This document shows, piece by piece, positions 1-12,192 of a DNA stretch of 64,000 nt. Source of the DNA: Prostheceraeus crozeri (lineage: Eukaryota > Platyhelminthes > Polycladida > Euryleptidae). Location of the stretch: NCBI GenBank assembly GCA_907163375.1, contig CAJQUW010007017.1:248001-312000 (forward strand), written 5' to 3'. Below the pieces are notes generated by a model, which searched no databases, had not been told where the DNA came from, and saw only the letters and a list, made by a program, of their open reading frames with translations. The stretch's first letter is position 1. Each line of letters opens with the position of its first letter. The translations under genes and the position numbers were made by a program.

Positions 1-145
1 TCGGTGACAATCACACCTCGGGGCAAAGTCTTCATAATTTCTTAAGATCCTTCTTAATTTTGCTTTATCTCAGTATAATAAGTAATTCGAACTGATCTTG
101 CTGAAAATACTTACACTGTAACTCAAGTTATGTTCTATGCATCAC
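1..145. other. Flank, nothing recognised
   Basis: AT-rich single-copy-looking DNA that precedes the first transposon boundary. I see no reading frame, RNA gene or repeat in it. Confidence 0.5.
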
Positions 146-261
146 CAGGGATGCGGAGTCCTATCAAAATGATAGGACTCCGACTCCGGGGCTTGATAGG
201 ACTCCGGCTTTTCATAGGACTCCGACTCCGGGTGTCAAATATATAACCTGTTGAGCCCCGA

Positions 262-356
262 GGACGTGCAGAGCACGTCCTGTGATAATTGCTTCAATTG
301 CCCAATATATCATTAACTACATGCTCTCAACTGACAAAGACGTGCAGTGCACGTCC
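262..356. repeat. Subterminal palindromes of the piggyBac left end
   Basis: Two copies of a near-perfect 18-19-bp palindrome, GGACGTGCAGNGCACGTCC, lie at 262-280 and 339-356. The second is preceded by TCAACTGACA. The same unit recurs inverted at the right end (3,127-3,144, 3,171-3,189, 4,867-4,884), where it is followed by TGTCAGTTG. Repeated inverted words near both ends are the usual form of transposase binding sites; that role is inferred. Confidence 0.6.
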
Positions 357-969
357 TTTTCTCATTTCATCTAATTGACAATGTAGGAGATCGACTACAC
401 TCCGACAAGTGACATAGACAAATGCAAAATCGTTTGATATGCTTTGCAATACATTCATGTTGCATACAATAATGATTATTTATGCAATTATAGATTTTAT
501 GGATATTTAAATTCATCCGTACAGATATTTTACTTTAAGTTACTTTCATGAATAAAGTATAAGGAACGATGAGTCAATTCCAGATTTTTATTCGAATCCT
601 ATTCAATTTTCAGATGATATTTAGAATCTTAATTATCCGTGCAGAATTGCTGTAAAAATACAGGCATGAAGTATAATGATTTCGATCTCCATGATGCTTA
701 TCTCACAGTGAGTTATTCTAAGTATAATGCGAAACAATGCAAAGCGCTATTGATTTCAATGTCATTAAATTTGAATCCCGATTGACTTCAAATCATCCGA
801 ATGCGCAGATATCTATGAAATTCTTCTCACAGTTCTGTACAACATAATGAATGCGTGGCTAATATATTTCAAAAATCGCTATTGGTTTCGCTGACGTCAA
901 TTATTCCGATTCAACATTGCATTGTATACTAAACTGTCGTAAAAACCTTTTTCTCAATTCAATCTCGTC

Positions 970-2681
970 ATGCAAAAGAGAAGGTGCTTATCAGCGAAGC
1001 AAATTGCCGCACAGCTCAATGCTTTGGATGACAGTAGCTACTCTGAAGATAGTACAAGTAGTGATGACGATGAAGACAACGATATTCCCAACATCGCAAC
1101 TGACATAAGACAAGGAGAGTGAGTGGACTTTCGTTGAAGAGGGCCATGACTTTCACGAGATTCGTAATTTGCAATTCACCCAAGAAAGTGGAATAAATCT
1201 TACTTACGATGTGCCATCTGACGTGAATAATAACATTGAATTCTTCATTGATTTATTTCTTGATGACAATCTATTCCAACTGCTGTGCGACTGGACAAAC
1301 AAGAAAGCTGAACTGACATTCGAAGAGTACGACGTGAGCCCCGAGAACAACCTACCGGCATCATTGGCGAAATGGCGTCCTGCTACCATTATTGAAATGA
1401 AAAAGGTCATCGGAATTATGTTATGTATGAAATTGAACCAAAAGCCAGAAATTCGACATTATTGGTCAAGAAACATCCTATATAAAAGTGACTTTTTTCA
1501 GAGTCCGCATTGCCTTCCTCGAAATCGGTTTGAGGAGGTCGTGAAATTTCTTCGGTTTTGTGATTACAGTGACTTGGATGATAATGACACTCTTCGAAAA
1601 ATTTGCCCTTTTCTATCTTTTGCCCAAGAAAAATGTAAGACTGTCTATAAGCCGAAGCAAGACATTTGTGTTGATGAGAGTCTGCTATTATACAAAGGCA
1701 GAATCCATTTTCGACGATACATACCTTCGAAGAGATCGCGATATGGTATGCTGACGTACTGCCTATGCGAAAGTTCTACCGGATATACTTGGAACATTGA
1801 GGTAGCAGCAGGAAAAAAGGAGAACGAAAACATACTGAAGGACGTCTCGGATGATGCTAAAAACTTTACTTTCAGCGAGAAAATTGTGATCGCTCTTCTT
1901 GCCGACCTATCAAATTGTGGATATCATCTTTACGTTGATAACTTTTTTACAAGTGTCCGTCTGGCTGCGTATCTTTACGAAAGGAATACTTTGCTTACGG
2001 GAACTATTCGTCCTTTCCGTGGTGTTCCACAGATTTTGCGAGATAAGAACGTTCCGGCAAAATCACACGCATTCTGCAGAAAGGACGAGGTTTTGTGTGT
2101 GAAGGCAGTCGAGCGAAAGTCATCTGGCCTCAAAACAATTTACTTGGTCGACACTGCGAACACCGCTGGTACTTCCTCGCATCAAAGGATTTTACGCGAA
2201 GGAGTTGAAGATAACATCAACAAATCATGGTCTGTAGTCTGCACAAATCGGTAGTCTGCATCAATACAACATGGCAAGAAAGAACTACAAGTGGTTTACA
2301 AAACTTGGAATTCACCTGACACATGTCATGATCCGGAACTCGTGGATTGTATACAAAAGTTGTGGTGGAAACTGTGATTTCCTAAGCTATCAAGAAAAAG
2401 TCATTGAAAATTTGGTTGTGATAAGTGGTCAAATTCGACGCTCTGGACCTTCGGGAGGTCGGTTGCCTCTCAACGCGAAAGATTCTAACAGTCTGCACGC
2501 CCTCAAACGACTTTCGCCTCGTCCGAACAAAGAACGCCCGGCAAAGAAATGCCGCATTTGCGCGAGTGATGGTCGCAGGAAGGAGACTGTTTTTGTGTGT
2601 CCGGATTGCCCAACAACACCAGCGCTATGCATTGATCCATGTTTCCGCATATATCACTCAAAAGACGAGGAAGATTCATAA
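970..2681 (+). pseudogene. piggyBac transposase, broken
   Basis: DDD-type transposase that cuts and joins the element at short AT-rich targets in the nucleus. An ATG at 970 opens with a basic stretch (MQKRRCLSAKQIAAQL) and an acidic Ser/Asp run, as in the family. The frame shifts near 1,110, and the main frame runs to about 2,254 with the DESLL box (first catalytic Asp) and YVDNFFTS (second Asp). Around 2,230-2,270 a small rearrangement with a repeated GTCTGCA word shifts the frame and removes the stretch that should carry the third Asp. Reading resumes with RKNYKWFTKLGIHL. The C-terminus is the cysteine-rich zinc domain (CRICASDGRRKETVFVCPDC). Clearly inactive. Family assignment is firm. Confidence 0.88.
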
Positions 2682-3373
2682 TGCGGCAATCATCCTGTTA
2701 TGTTTAGTTTTTATTTGTTAAGTCCTTACTATGGATCTTATCAGGATGCTATACATGTATATAATAATAATGTTTGATGCATTACATAGAAAAGTGTTTG
2801 TATATATTTACATGTAAAGAGGTCACGCTAATTACAGTTGATTCAAGTTTTAATTGATTAATGAAGTTTCAGAGTACTGGGGCGAAGAATGGTTAGCATA
2901 ATAATGGTTAGCAAATAATAGCTCAGCATTATTATGCAGGAATTTTGCAATCTAATGATAATTTTATATAAAACGAAGTCTAGTTTAGAATAGCGTAAAT
3001 TTATACATGTACAGTAGAAGTTCATCAGTTATTTGGCCTAAATACATTTATTAAGTATAGTCCTAACCTACTACAGGTGTATTTTAGACATTAGTTTATT
3101 CATTTAAAGAATCCTAGGAATTCCAAGGACGTGCTCTGCACGTCTTTGTCAGTTGGTGTAGTGTATCGCAGGACGTACTCAGCACGTCCTTGTCAGTTGA
3201 GGTAGTGAAAGTTAATATACACTCAAGGAAAAAATAAAGTACCCGGTTAGACATTTAACACTATTTCGAAAACAACAAGACAATATGCACTACTTGTGCT
3301 TCAGAGTCGATCACAGAAACAATATCAATACGCGTATAAAGTCACGAAAGGCGTACTAGTACATAGAAAACAG

Positions 3374-4404
3374 TCAAAATCTCGTAAAATCACCTTCAGC
3401 ATCCAGTACTGCTTCTACGCGATCACGCATTGAACTGATAAGAGAAGCTCGATAATTGACATCATCCATCAGTTCATTCCAAATGACATCAAGCGTAGCA
3501 AAGAGTTGGTCACTGTCTTCTGGGTCCTCATATTCTCTTTGGAGTTTCAGTTCCATCTGTGCCCACAAGTGTTCGATGGGATTCATGTCGGGACTAAATG
3601 CAGGCCAGTCTAAGGTAGGGATTCCATTGTGTTGAAGGAACAGTTTCGTCCGGTTCGCCGAATATATCGGTGCATTGTCTTGCTGGAAGATGCCACCTGC
3701 TTGAGTGATTGTATTCCATACTGGAAGAAGATTACCTTCAAGGATGTCGATGTACTTTTGTGCATCCAATCTCTCTTGAATTCTCACCAGGCTCGTATGT
3801 CCATTACTTGAGAATGCACCCCACACCATTACATGCGCGACAGATCTGTTCGGAGTACGGCAGACGTAGCGATCCGTGTACCGATCTCCTATCGATCGAC
3901 GACATACTGTACTCGTGACTGACCCAAGCAGAATTTCGATTCGTCAGAAAGCACCACTTTCTTCCACCTCGTCAAAGTCCACGATGACTTTTCTGTAGCC
4001 CATTCCAATCTGCGATGTTCATGATCTGCTGTCAAGGCTGTCTTTCTAGCTGGTGTAAATGCCTTGAAACCACCGCTCAGCAATCGATTTGTTACGGTCC
4101 TTCTAGTGCATTCTAGATTTAAGTTTTGCTTAATTACTCTGGCAGAGCAAAAAGGATGGTTCGAAGAGAAAGTTAAAATTTCCTCGTCATCTTCTTCAGT
4201 TGTACTTTTCCTACGGCCACAAGAAGCTCGATTGGTTGCTTTAGCATCTCCACCAGCTGATAGCCTCTGTAGGTACTTTCTGACTGTGTTCTCTAATATC
4301 TCGAGGCACTCAGCAATTTTAGGTCTTGAAAAATTCGCATGAAACGTTAAGGCGTAGATTTGACCTCTCTGGAATTCAGTCAAATCACATCCACGTGTCG
4401 CCAT
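3374..4404 (-). pseudogene. Tc1-type transposase, broken
   Basis: Cut-and-paste transposase of the Tc1 group. It starts MATRGCDLTEFQRGQI, followed by a helix-turn-helix region (RPKIAECLEILENTVRKYLQ), then the second DNA-binding half (ARVIKQNLNLECTRRTV). The first catalytic Asp is in LSDESKF, the second in FQQDNAP and the Glu in DMNPIEHLW. I count 34 residues between the second Asp and the Glu, which gives DD34E. The frame shifts between about 3,830 and 3,890, where the Tc1-typical segment after the first Asp is interrupted. Otherwise the length is near the usual 340 residues. Confidence 0.88.
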
Positions 4405-4515
4405 GACTAATTTGCTAATGCTACGATACTGTCAATGATTGTGGTGTATGTAGCTAGCGGATTGAACAGAGTACAGCTCGGTATGCATGAAAGAACAATG
4501 AATGGAATCATAGCA

Positions 4516-4705
4516 TTAGGCCTCAGCTACACTGAAAGCAAAGCAAACACGAGCGTCCCAAGCGTCTCGAGTAACCGCATGTCCACAAGCTATCAATCGC
4601 TCTAGTTTGCTTTGCGTGCATTATGGAAGTCTACAAATGCTGCAATGATGACTTTGTATTTGCTGCAAAACGCTTGGAAAAGCTCGCTGTGTGGTTGAGG
4701 CCTAA
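4516..4705. mobile_element. Small inverted-repeat element inside Tc1
   Basis: A 190-bp stretch starts TTAGGCCTCA and ends TGAGGCCTAA, with further weak match inward (GCTACAC against GTGTGG). It lies between the transposase start and the right end of the Tc1, where Tc1 elements have only short untranslated DNA. It may be a MITE. The family is unknown and no clear target duplication can be set, because the repeat is itself nearly palindromic. Confidence 0.35.
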
Positions 4706-5604
4706 TGGTTTGACTATTGATTTAACTTCTAAAGTTCATATTTCACACCAACGAGTAGAAAAAAATGACTGAAATGATAAATTTGTCACTGTTAACATAA
4801 CTTTTTACACCGGGTACTCTATTTTTTCCTTGAGTGTATTGTTCTCAGAATCTGCCATACTCAATGGGACGTGCACTGCACGTCTTAGTCAGTTAGAGTC
4901 ATGTATGATTTTAAAAACTGGGGCTCAACAGGATAAAGCCTTCTTTGACAAATTAACTTATAGATCATTATAGGCTTACCTGAACCTATATCTAGTGATC
5001 ATTGCTGTATCAATTATCAATCTTTTTCGATGAAATTTCATCAAATGTCGCTTTCAGTTGGATGCATGCAACTCTGCTCCTCCCAAAGTAAGTCTTCTTG
5101 ATGTGGGCTTCACACGGTTTTTCTCCAGTCTCTAACAGGCAGGAAAATCCTCATTCTCTCCAAAAAACATGATTACACCTTCGATTTTACTATGGGCTTT
5201 AGAGGAGACATCACGCACGATTAACGTGGGGGTAAGAGGTAATGTTCTCAAACAAACTAGTATTTCATTTTTGTCTCTGATGTGACTTTTGGTGCGTAGG
5301 TGTGATCGAGGCTAGGAAGGCTTGTCTTCTCTACTAAATCATCAAGTGAAAAGACAATCTTTTTTTCACTTTCACGGTTCATTCCCTCAACTATTACAAG
5401 CTTTGCATGCAGCAGTGTCTCTGTACTTTTGTTTGACGGAGAAAGTTGACATCAAGACAGTGACAACTATGCACGAGAATAAATAAGTTGCTTCTATTAT
5501 GTTTCGGGTCTAGTTATAGGACGGAGTCTGGAGTCCTATCATTTGATAGGACTCCGACTCCGACTCCAGCAAAAATGAGAGGACTCCGGGTCTCCGCATC
5601 CCTG

Positions 5605-8453
5605 CTAAGCACTAATTCATAGTAACTTTGCAATTTATTTGTCAAGCATGATTTGCATCGAAATTCTATTGCCAATTAGTAATAGCAAAATCGCAAAATT
5701 TAGAATTGAATTGCTTTTTAGAATCATTCTACTGAAACACAGTCCATAAGTTCAGAAACAAGTAAAACGTTCTCTAATCTGATAGCCCTCATCTACACTG
5801 CTGAAAAAATTGAAGTAAAATAAGGCTCATCACGTTCGTCACCTAGATGTTGATCTTGATAAAATGCAGTTCTTATCTATAAAAACTTGCAAAAAGAATT
5901 AAATTTGAATTTCATGAATTACCTTAAAAATGTTCGTTGTATCAAGGATTGTTTAAAAAAAGAGAAAGACTATTTTTTGTTCGATTCAAATGGTCAGCAA
6001 GAATACATTGCATTAACTGAAGCCATCATGAGGATAGTCAATACTAAAATCCAGAGGTAATTGTCCTCATGGGTGACATCAATTAATGCAGGTTACAGCT
6101 GTTCTCCTATTTTCAAAAAATGATTTTTTGAGAGTCTGTTGGAGAATTTCATAGTACATGGCTTCATTATACGACAAGTTGAAATAGAATCAGTCGTACA
6201 TCTTTTGCGGATAGAAATGTAGTTCATAGAAGCAGACTGGAATCAACCATAACACCAGACTATCCAGGTAAAACGGCATCGCGCTTAAAGTGATATACAT
6301 GACGATGGACCCATATAATGGACCAAGTTGTCACTCCAATTATTTGATTGACGCTTCGATCTTCTCTACAGTATTCTCATTATTGAAATATGATTGCATG
6401 CATGCTCCGAGTTGGAACTACAGGGGAAATAGAACTTTTGATATGAAAGTGCAGACCGTCTTGAGATGCAATCATTCATAAGTTGACAACATAAAACTGC
6501 TAGCGTTTTTTCTTTGAACATTCATAAATTCTAAGTTTTACGGATTCTACAGCCTAACTATTAGGATCGGGCCCTAACCCAGAGTTTTGAAAGCACGAAT
6601 TGGTCGGCCCATGCCAATGTCCATGTCTTCCTCTTCAACTTGACGTATTTTCAGTGCGTTGATGCACAATTGAGTTAATGCGCTCGGTTTGCAATCATGT
6701 CCATCATCACGCAAGATAATGTCATCGGGGAAGTAGGTAAGTAAGTGCCTATTCATATTGAAGGGAAATCAACGTATTGTAGTTGCACAGACACAGAATA
6801 ATGAATGTGAAAGTCAATATAACCAATAAAATTAGCGATTGCATAGTGCATTATCTGAAACGGAACCAAGATGCAAAGGAATGCATAGGCCGGGACGTCG
6901 AGGCATGTGGTAAAGACCGTGACCAGTGCGTTGTAAGTGATCAGCTAAAAGCGAATCCAAAGGGTGAAGGACATTTTGCTTATGCATTCAAGAATTTCAG
7001 CAGGCGAGTTTATCCTAAGATCTTTGAATGATGTGCGCTCCTTCCACAAATAAGTCTGTGGGATCGATTCTAAAACTTTGCCAGGGAATGCTCAAGATGG
7101 TCGGGAATCCTCAGTTGAAAAATGGAAACAGGCCTGAATAGCTGCTATTTCATCCAATATCAGGAATCATCAGCAGGCCTAGTTTGCATCTCTCAACATC
7201 AACACAACTCCCCATTTGAAGTTGCTGCCATGCCCTGGTAAATTTGAGATTTGCAATTATCAAGTTAGTGACATTTCTACTGGGAAATCATTCAATATCA
7301 CTTTAGAGTAGTATAGTCAGCTATAAACCTTTTTAACTGAAACTGCCCTTGTTCTGCCCCAGATCATGAATTGACCAAACCAGGCCATAAGTGACCACTT
7401 TATTTTGAAGAATACAAAAATTCAAATTTCGAAATTGCAAATGGCTTTCACAATCATAATAAATCTTGCTTAAGCCTGCAAGAGCTTTAATGAGATCAGA
7501 ATATATTTCTCATAAACTTCTCATCATATCAGCAAAATTATGAGTTGAGAAAATTCATTGTCACTTTCAAATTTTTTTTCAAATATCAAATTAACTGATC
7601 TAATTTCTAAATTAACTGATCTTTAATAAATTTGTCTATTCTGTAGGTCCTATTGCATGAATCCAACCAATTGGTTAAGCGGTCGATTTCATCCCGTCAT
7701 TTGTGAAGTCAAAAGTACAGCACATTCAAAGGACGTGCAGTCATTCGAAGGAGACCAGTCTTCTGAAAAATAGTTCAGAATAACGCAAGTTTTTGAAGTT
7801 TACTCATGAATCAGTTATTATCTGTAGACAACTTGAATAAGTGGATCTTAACAGGTTACATTTTCGTTGTTATTAATCAGGCTGCATTATTTTCATTGTT
7901 GTATTTTTCATTTGAAACAATAATGCTGCAGTTGATTTGGTAAAGAATCGTCGTTTACACATTCATTCCGGCAAAAGTGCACTTGAAACGGCTATGACGC
8001 TGATGCTTTTCGACTGTTGAACTTTGAAATGACATTGTCAACCTTGAAAGGACAAAACTCGTTCTTGACAGGTCAAACGTAGAAGCAGTCCTCATTGAAA
8101 TGAATTGAAATATAGATTGTACTTCAAAGAATTATCCAATGTACACCAAAGATTTTGTTTTTTATTTAATTCAGATAAACCATTTTGAGAGGAAGCAATT
8201 GCTGCTTGACAGGGATCAATAGAGTAGACACAAGCTGATTTGATTTAATGAAATTTGTCACCAAACTATTGTTTTGCGAATAATTAACTGAATAAATTCC
8301 ATATCATTAAGCAGGTCTTTTGATGAAATCGATTTAGCCAGTGAAATATCATCATTATAAAGCACAATTAATGCTAATGGTGATTATGCAGATGAGCTCA
8401 TGAATAAGTCTCCTAATTTTCCCAAAGTCTGCAAAATGTGAAAACATCAAAGG
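5605..8453. other. 2.8 kb without recognised content
   Basis: AT-rich DNA with scattered short open frames (the longest about 82 codons at 6,783-7,031) that show no family motif or codon pattern. I see no repeat boundary or RNA gene. It could be intergenic or intronic host sequence. Confidence 0.5.
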
Positions 8454-9286
8454 CAGGGTTTTTTAAGGCGTTTTAGGACCCGATTCGGGTCCCTAGTTTG
8501 GAAAATCGGGTTCCTAGAATCAGAGAATAAATAATTATGTTCTGATCTGCTGTCATCCACCTCTATTCTTCTATCTGACAAGCGAGATTGGCGAGTGGGT
8601 AATGTGAGAGAAGTTATGTTTATTGGGATGATAGCAGAGAAAGCAGACCCAGGAGCCCCCACCAGTCGGATATAGCCTCTCTGGATATCATAGGCGTACG
8701 GGCCGGGGGGCTGTGGGGCTGCGCCCCCCCCCCCACAAGGACTCGGGCAAAAACATTCGGGCAGTTGCCAAATTTTTGGCAGCGGCGAATAAACTTGAAA
8801 ATCGCGTTTTATGGTCAAAGCAAACAACAATAATACGATTTTATTCCGATTTGGCGAGACGATGTTCCCGAAATCCGGGCAGTCCAGCGATCATAATTGA
8901 GGGACACAGGAAGTGTCAATGAATTCCAAAAGAATCCGAAATTCGGGCAATAAATGCCACACATGTCGGTTACTAATAATGCTACATACACTGGCCATTC
9001 GCTTATTCGGTCAGGTACGTAGGTATAAGCCTACATTCTAAGCCATGTTAAGGAGAGATTTAAAGGATTTTAATGAATAACACTACATGTAACTAGCATA
9101 TAATATTACATGTGCTAAACCATAGATATACATAACTTTACTTTCACATGGATCACAACCCTCCAGGATGTGAAAACTTAACATTTTGCCACCAATGCCA
9201 TGTAGAAAGGATATCTAATTATAGCATTTAGTATGAAATATTTTCGGGTCCCGACAAGGTCCCTAGAATTTTCCTTAAAAAACCTG
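8454..9286. mobile_element. Non-autonomous hAT element, 833 bp
   Basis: The ends are CAGGGTTTTTTAAGG and CCTTAAAAAACCTG, followed inward at both sides by the GGGTCCCTAG word. The flanking 8-bp words ATCAAAGG (8,446-8,453) and ATCTAAGG (9,287-9,294) match at seven of eight positions, which fits a hAT duplication with one later change. No transposase is inside. The interior has a C-run (about 8,727-8,740) beside a GC-rich patch and otherwise plain sequence. Confidence 0.78.
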
Positions 9287-9397
9287 ATCTAAGGTGAACT
9301 ATGAAATGTGATGATTAGCTGAAGAGAGTGACAACTATTAAGTCAATACAAGACACCCCTTGAGAGATACCCTTGATTCCCCGATCACACTCGCCCG

Positions 9398-9474
9398 ACC
9401 TAGGAATCGAACCGAAGTCCGCGGTGGAAACGAGCTCGCAACTTCTTCATTGCGCCACGCTGACGGTTCAAAAG
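9398..9474 (-). repeat. tRNA-derived SINE head
   Basis: On the minus strand this reads like a tRNA: an A-box-like GTGGCGCAATG near the start and a B box GGTTCGATTCC about 45 bases later. The sequence continues past the tRNA part toward about 9,300 without a clear tail, as SINE bodies do. It is not a tRNA gene, since the arms do not pair cleanly. The 3' limit is not certain. Confidence 0.45.
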
Positions 9475-9609
9475 GAATGCGAGTGAAGGCAGAAGTCATC
9501 TCCAAGAGATATCGACAGTTTATTGTCCTGTTATTATTGACAGAATGCTACCAGCATTCATGTTGTAGCAAGACAGCATATCAGCATCATTCGACTACGT
9601 CACACTGTA

Positions 9610-10615
9610 CACTGTAAATCGCTGGATACGAAAATTACATACAAACATATACCAAAATTACATACAATTTGAAACTAACATCTGATACGAGATTCTAGTA
9701 TGTCTACAGAGATCTGGTATGTTTTTTATACCACATCTCACTTACTTTGGTATGTGATTGGTATGTAGCGATACGAACTATTCTATCTGCGATTGGCTGT
9801 TTTACACTGAAATACGAATTGTTGGTATGTTTTATATACGAGACCCGATGGAAATTCATCCTTATTCGTATGCCTCTGGTATCCATTTGGTATGTGCAGC
9901 TTTAAGTCACATAGCAAAAAATGTATGCATTACATACTACTGTCAAATAACTTTTTTCGGTAATACAGGTGGTGAATATTTTTTGTTTGATAGAGTGATA
10001 TTTGAGTACATTAGATTTATTGTAATTTATGCTCCACGAATATGCGGTCGATGCTACTTGTCTGGCAACATTAACAGGACGTTTATTTAACTCTACTTTA
10101 TGACCCAAGTTGATAAACATCATTTCATTGAAACGATATCTTTCGTGAAATCATGCTGACTTATATATCTCAAACATGACTATTTTTGCGTTCATGAATT
10201 ATAATGTGTTTTTATTTCGGATTGATAATATGCTTAATTTCAAAATTACATCATGCATAATTGTTGATGGTTGAAATCTTATTGATTATTCATGAAATGC
10301 CTTAGACTTACGTGTTTTAAAATCGAATTCAGTATTGAAAGAATGACTCTTGAATGTCATTATCTCACTACTTGCAGAACAGTAGTAACATTAGTGTGAT
10401 CTTTATTGACAAAAGGCCTGAAATCAAGATACTTTGGACATGATTTATGCTTTCTTTTAACATTGTCCTAATATAGCTTTAGTATGTAAAGCATACCACA
10501 TTTGAAATAACATACGAAAAGCATACAAATATATACCAAGAGAATACAGAAATATACCAAAAAATATTTTGGTATGCATCCTTCGTATGTGATTGGTATT
10601 GAGCGATTTACAGTG
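9610..10615 (+). mobile_element. CACTG-ended element, copy 1
   Basis: A 1,006-bp unit with ends CACTGTAAATCGC and GCGATTTACAGTG, and TA outside both. The subterminal zones are crowded with GGTATG, CATACC and ATACGA words in both directions. No protein is encoded. Copies at 11,157-12,157 (reverse) and 31,077-32,074 (same sense) have the same limits. The CACTG start recalls CACTA/EnSpm elements and the 2-bp duplication fits those or mariner; the superfamily is not settled. Confidence 0.75.
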
Positions 10616-11156
10616 TAGGTTGACAACAAAGATCTGTCGCAGTACATTGAATAATGTGTTGATTAGCTGTTCAAGCAAAATTTGAAAATACATTCAAATG
10701 GTTGCTCATTTTATATATTACGGGCCGCCGCTGGGGCCAGGACTTATAAATTCAAATCACGGCCGCCCGGTCCCTATTTTGTGGATAGGGATACAGTTTT
10801 GGATTTAAAAGAAAGCGAGCAACAAAAGATGAAGATAATAGCTCCAATTTGTCAACTCAAATTTTCAATTCTTTTTTTGTCTATCTTGCTTCTGCCTGCC
10901 AAACTTGTTTATACTCATATATTAATTATAACATCATTCTTTCATCTTGAATTCAAAGAGCTGTTCAATGTTATTCGGATAGTAAACATCAGTTTAATGC
11001 ACGTCATCAGCCTTTGAAAATGCTATTTTGTCCAGAATAATCGAAGTTTCAATGAAAAATGATCAAATTTGTGCTATTCTTGCTTATAATCATGATTGGA
11101 ATTGAGTTTCACGAAGAAATTAACGATTATTTTGGATGACGTTTACCGACGATGTG
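10616..11156. other. Spacer between two CACTG elements
   Basis: 540 bp of mostly AT-rich DNA with one GC-rich patch at about 10,722-10,775. A 111-codon open frame (10,682-11,017) crosses it but shows no family feature and looks like chance. Confidence 0.4.
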
Positions 11157-12157
11157 CACTGTAAATCGCTCAATACCAATCACATACGAAAGATACATAT
11201 CCAAAATATATTTTTGGTTTATTCCTGTATGTAACTGTATGCATCTCGTATGTTATTTCAACTGTGGTATGCTTTACATATGAAAGTCATACCAGCACAC
11301 TGTTAAAAGAAAGCATCAATTATGTCTAAATTATGTTGATTTAAGGCCTTTTTGTCAATAAAGATCACACTAATGTTACTACTGTTTTGTAAGTAGTGAG
11401 ATAATGACATTCAAGAGTCATACTTACAATACTGAATTCGATTTTAATACATGTAATTCTAAGGCATTTCATAAATAATCAATAAGCATTCAGCCATCAG
11501 CAATTATGCAGTATATAATTTTGAAATTAAGCATATTATTAATCCGAAATAAAACTCATTAACGCAAAATTCATGAACGCAAAAATAGTTATGTTTGAGA
11601 TATGCAAGTCAATATGATTGCACGAAAACTATCGTTCGAATGAATTTATGTGAACTGAACATCTTCGTTCACAAAGGAGAGCTAACTAAGCGTCCTGTTA
11701 ATCTTGCTAGACAAGTAGCAACGACGATATGCAAGCTCGTGGAGCATAAAATTCACAATGAATCTAATCTAGTTAAATATCACACTATAAAAAAGAAATT
11801 TTCTCGACTGGTATTACTGAAAAAAGTTGTTTGACAGTAGTATGTAATATATGCATATTTTTGCTATGTGACTTAAAGCTCTACATACCAGAGGCATACG
11901 AATGAGGATGAATTTGAATCGAATCTCGTATATAAAACATACCAACAACTCGTATTTCAGTTTAAAACAGCCAATCACGGATAGAATAGTTCGTATCGCT
12001 ACATACCAATCACATACGAAAGTGAGTGAGATTTGGTATGTAAAGCACACCAGATCTCTGTAAGCATACGCGAATCTCGTATCAGATGCTAGTCTCAAAT
12101 TGTATGTGATTTCGGTGTATTTTTGTATGTAATTTTCGTATCTTGCGATTTACAGTG
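11157..12157 (-). mobile_element. CACTG-ended element, copy 2, reverse sense
   Basis: 1,001 bp, reverse relative to copy 1, with TG outside both ends (11,155-11,156 and 12,158-12,159). The right-hand flank (GTGGTAGCAA) occurs uninterrupted, in reverse sense, at about 16,783-16,798 beside another fold-back copy. That gives an empty-site comparison and supports the 2-bp duplication. Confidence 0.75.
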
Positions 12158-12192
12158 TGGTAGCAAGACAGAGCTCTTGCCAATTGCGCTAA

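Larger units (their letters stand above)
3220..4836 (-). mobile_element. Tc1/mariner element nested in the piggyBac
   Basis: Inverted ends start CACTCAAGGAAAAAATA at the left and finish TATTTTTTCCTTGAGTG at the right, with TA outside both (3,218-3,219 and 4,837-4,838), the standard mariner duplication. The inverted match extends about 27 bp, to the ACCGGGTA word. It holds a DD34E transposase on the minus strand. It sits between the inner palindromes and the right end of the piggyBac, so it came later. Confidence 0.9.
247..4932 (+). mobile_element. piggyBac element with 13-bp terminal repeats and ATAA duplication
   Basis: The ends are CCTGTTGAGCCCC and its exact reverse complement GGGGCTCAACAGG. 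ATAA lies directly outside both ends (243-246 and 4,933-4,936). The family normally uses TTAA, so ATAA is either an unusual target or a TTAA changed before or after insertion. The element holds a broken piggyBac transposase (970-2,681) and subterminal palindromes. It has been lengthened from about 3.1 kb by a Tc1 insertion at 3,220-4,836. It is itself inserted in a hAT-like element. Confidence 0.88.
146..5604. mobile_element. hAT-like non-autonomous element, split by a piggyBac insertion
   Basis: The left end reads CAGGGATGCGGAGTCC and the right end is close to its reverse complement (CTCCGCATCCCTG). Both ends carry several direct and inverted copies of the words GGAGTCC and GGACTCCGAC. CAGGG starts are typical of hAT elements. 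The adjacent 8-bp words (TGCATCAC and CTAAGCAC) match at only four positions, so the target duplication is decayed or the pairing of the ends is wrong. Own sequence is about 101 bp on the left and 670 bp on the right (4,937-5,604); the rest is the nested piggyBac. No hAT transposase is visible. A second copy of the right end lies at 30,051-30,342, which shows that this is a repeat family. Confidence 0.55.

Noticed and set aside
5605-8453. Host exon candidates among short frames
   Set aside because: No conserved motif, no splice pattern that joins them and no codon bias visible by eye.
9398-9474. Functional tRNA gene
   Set aside because: A and B boxes are present but the acceptor and anticodon arms do not pair properly; SINE head preferred.
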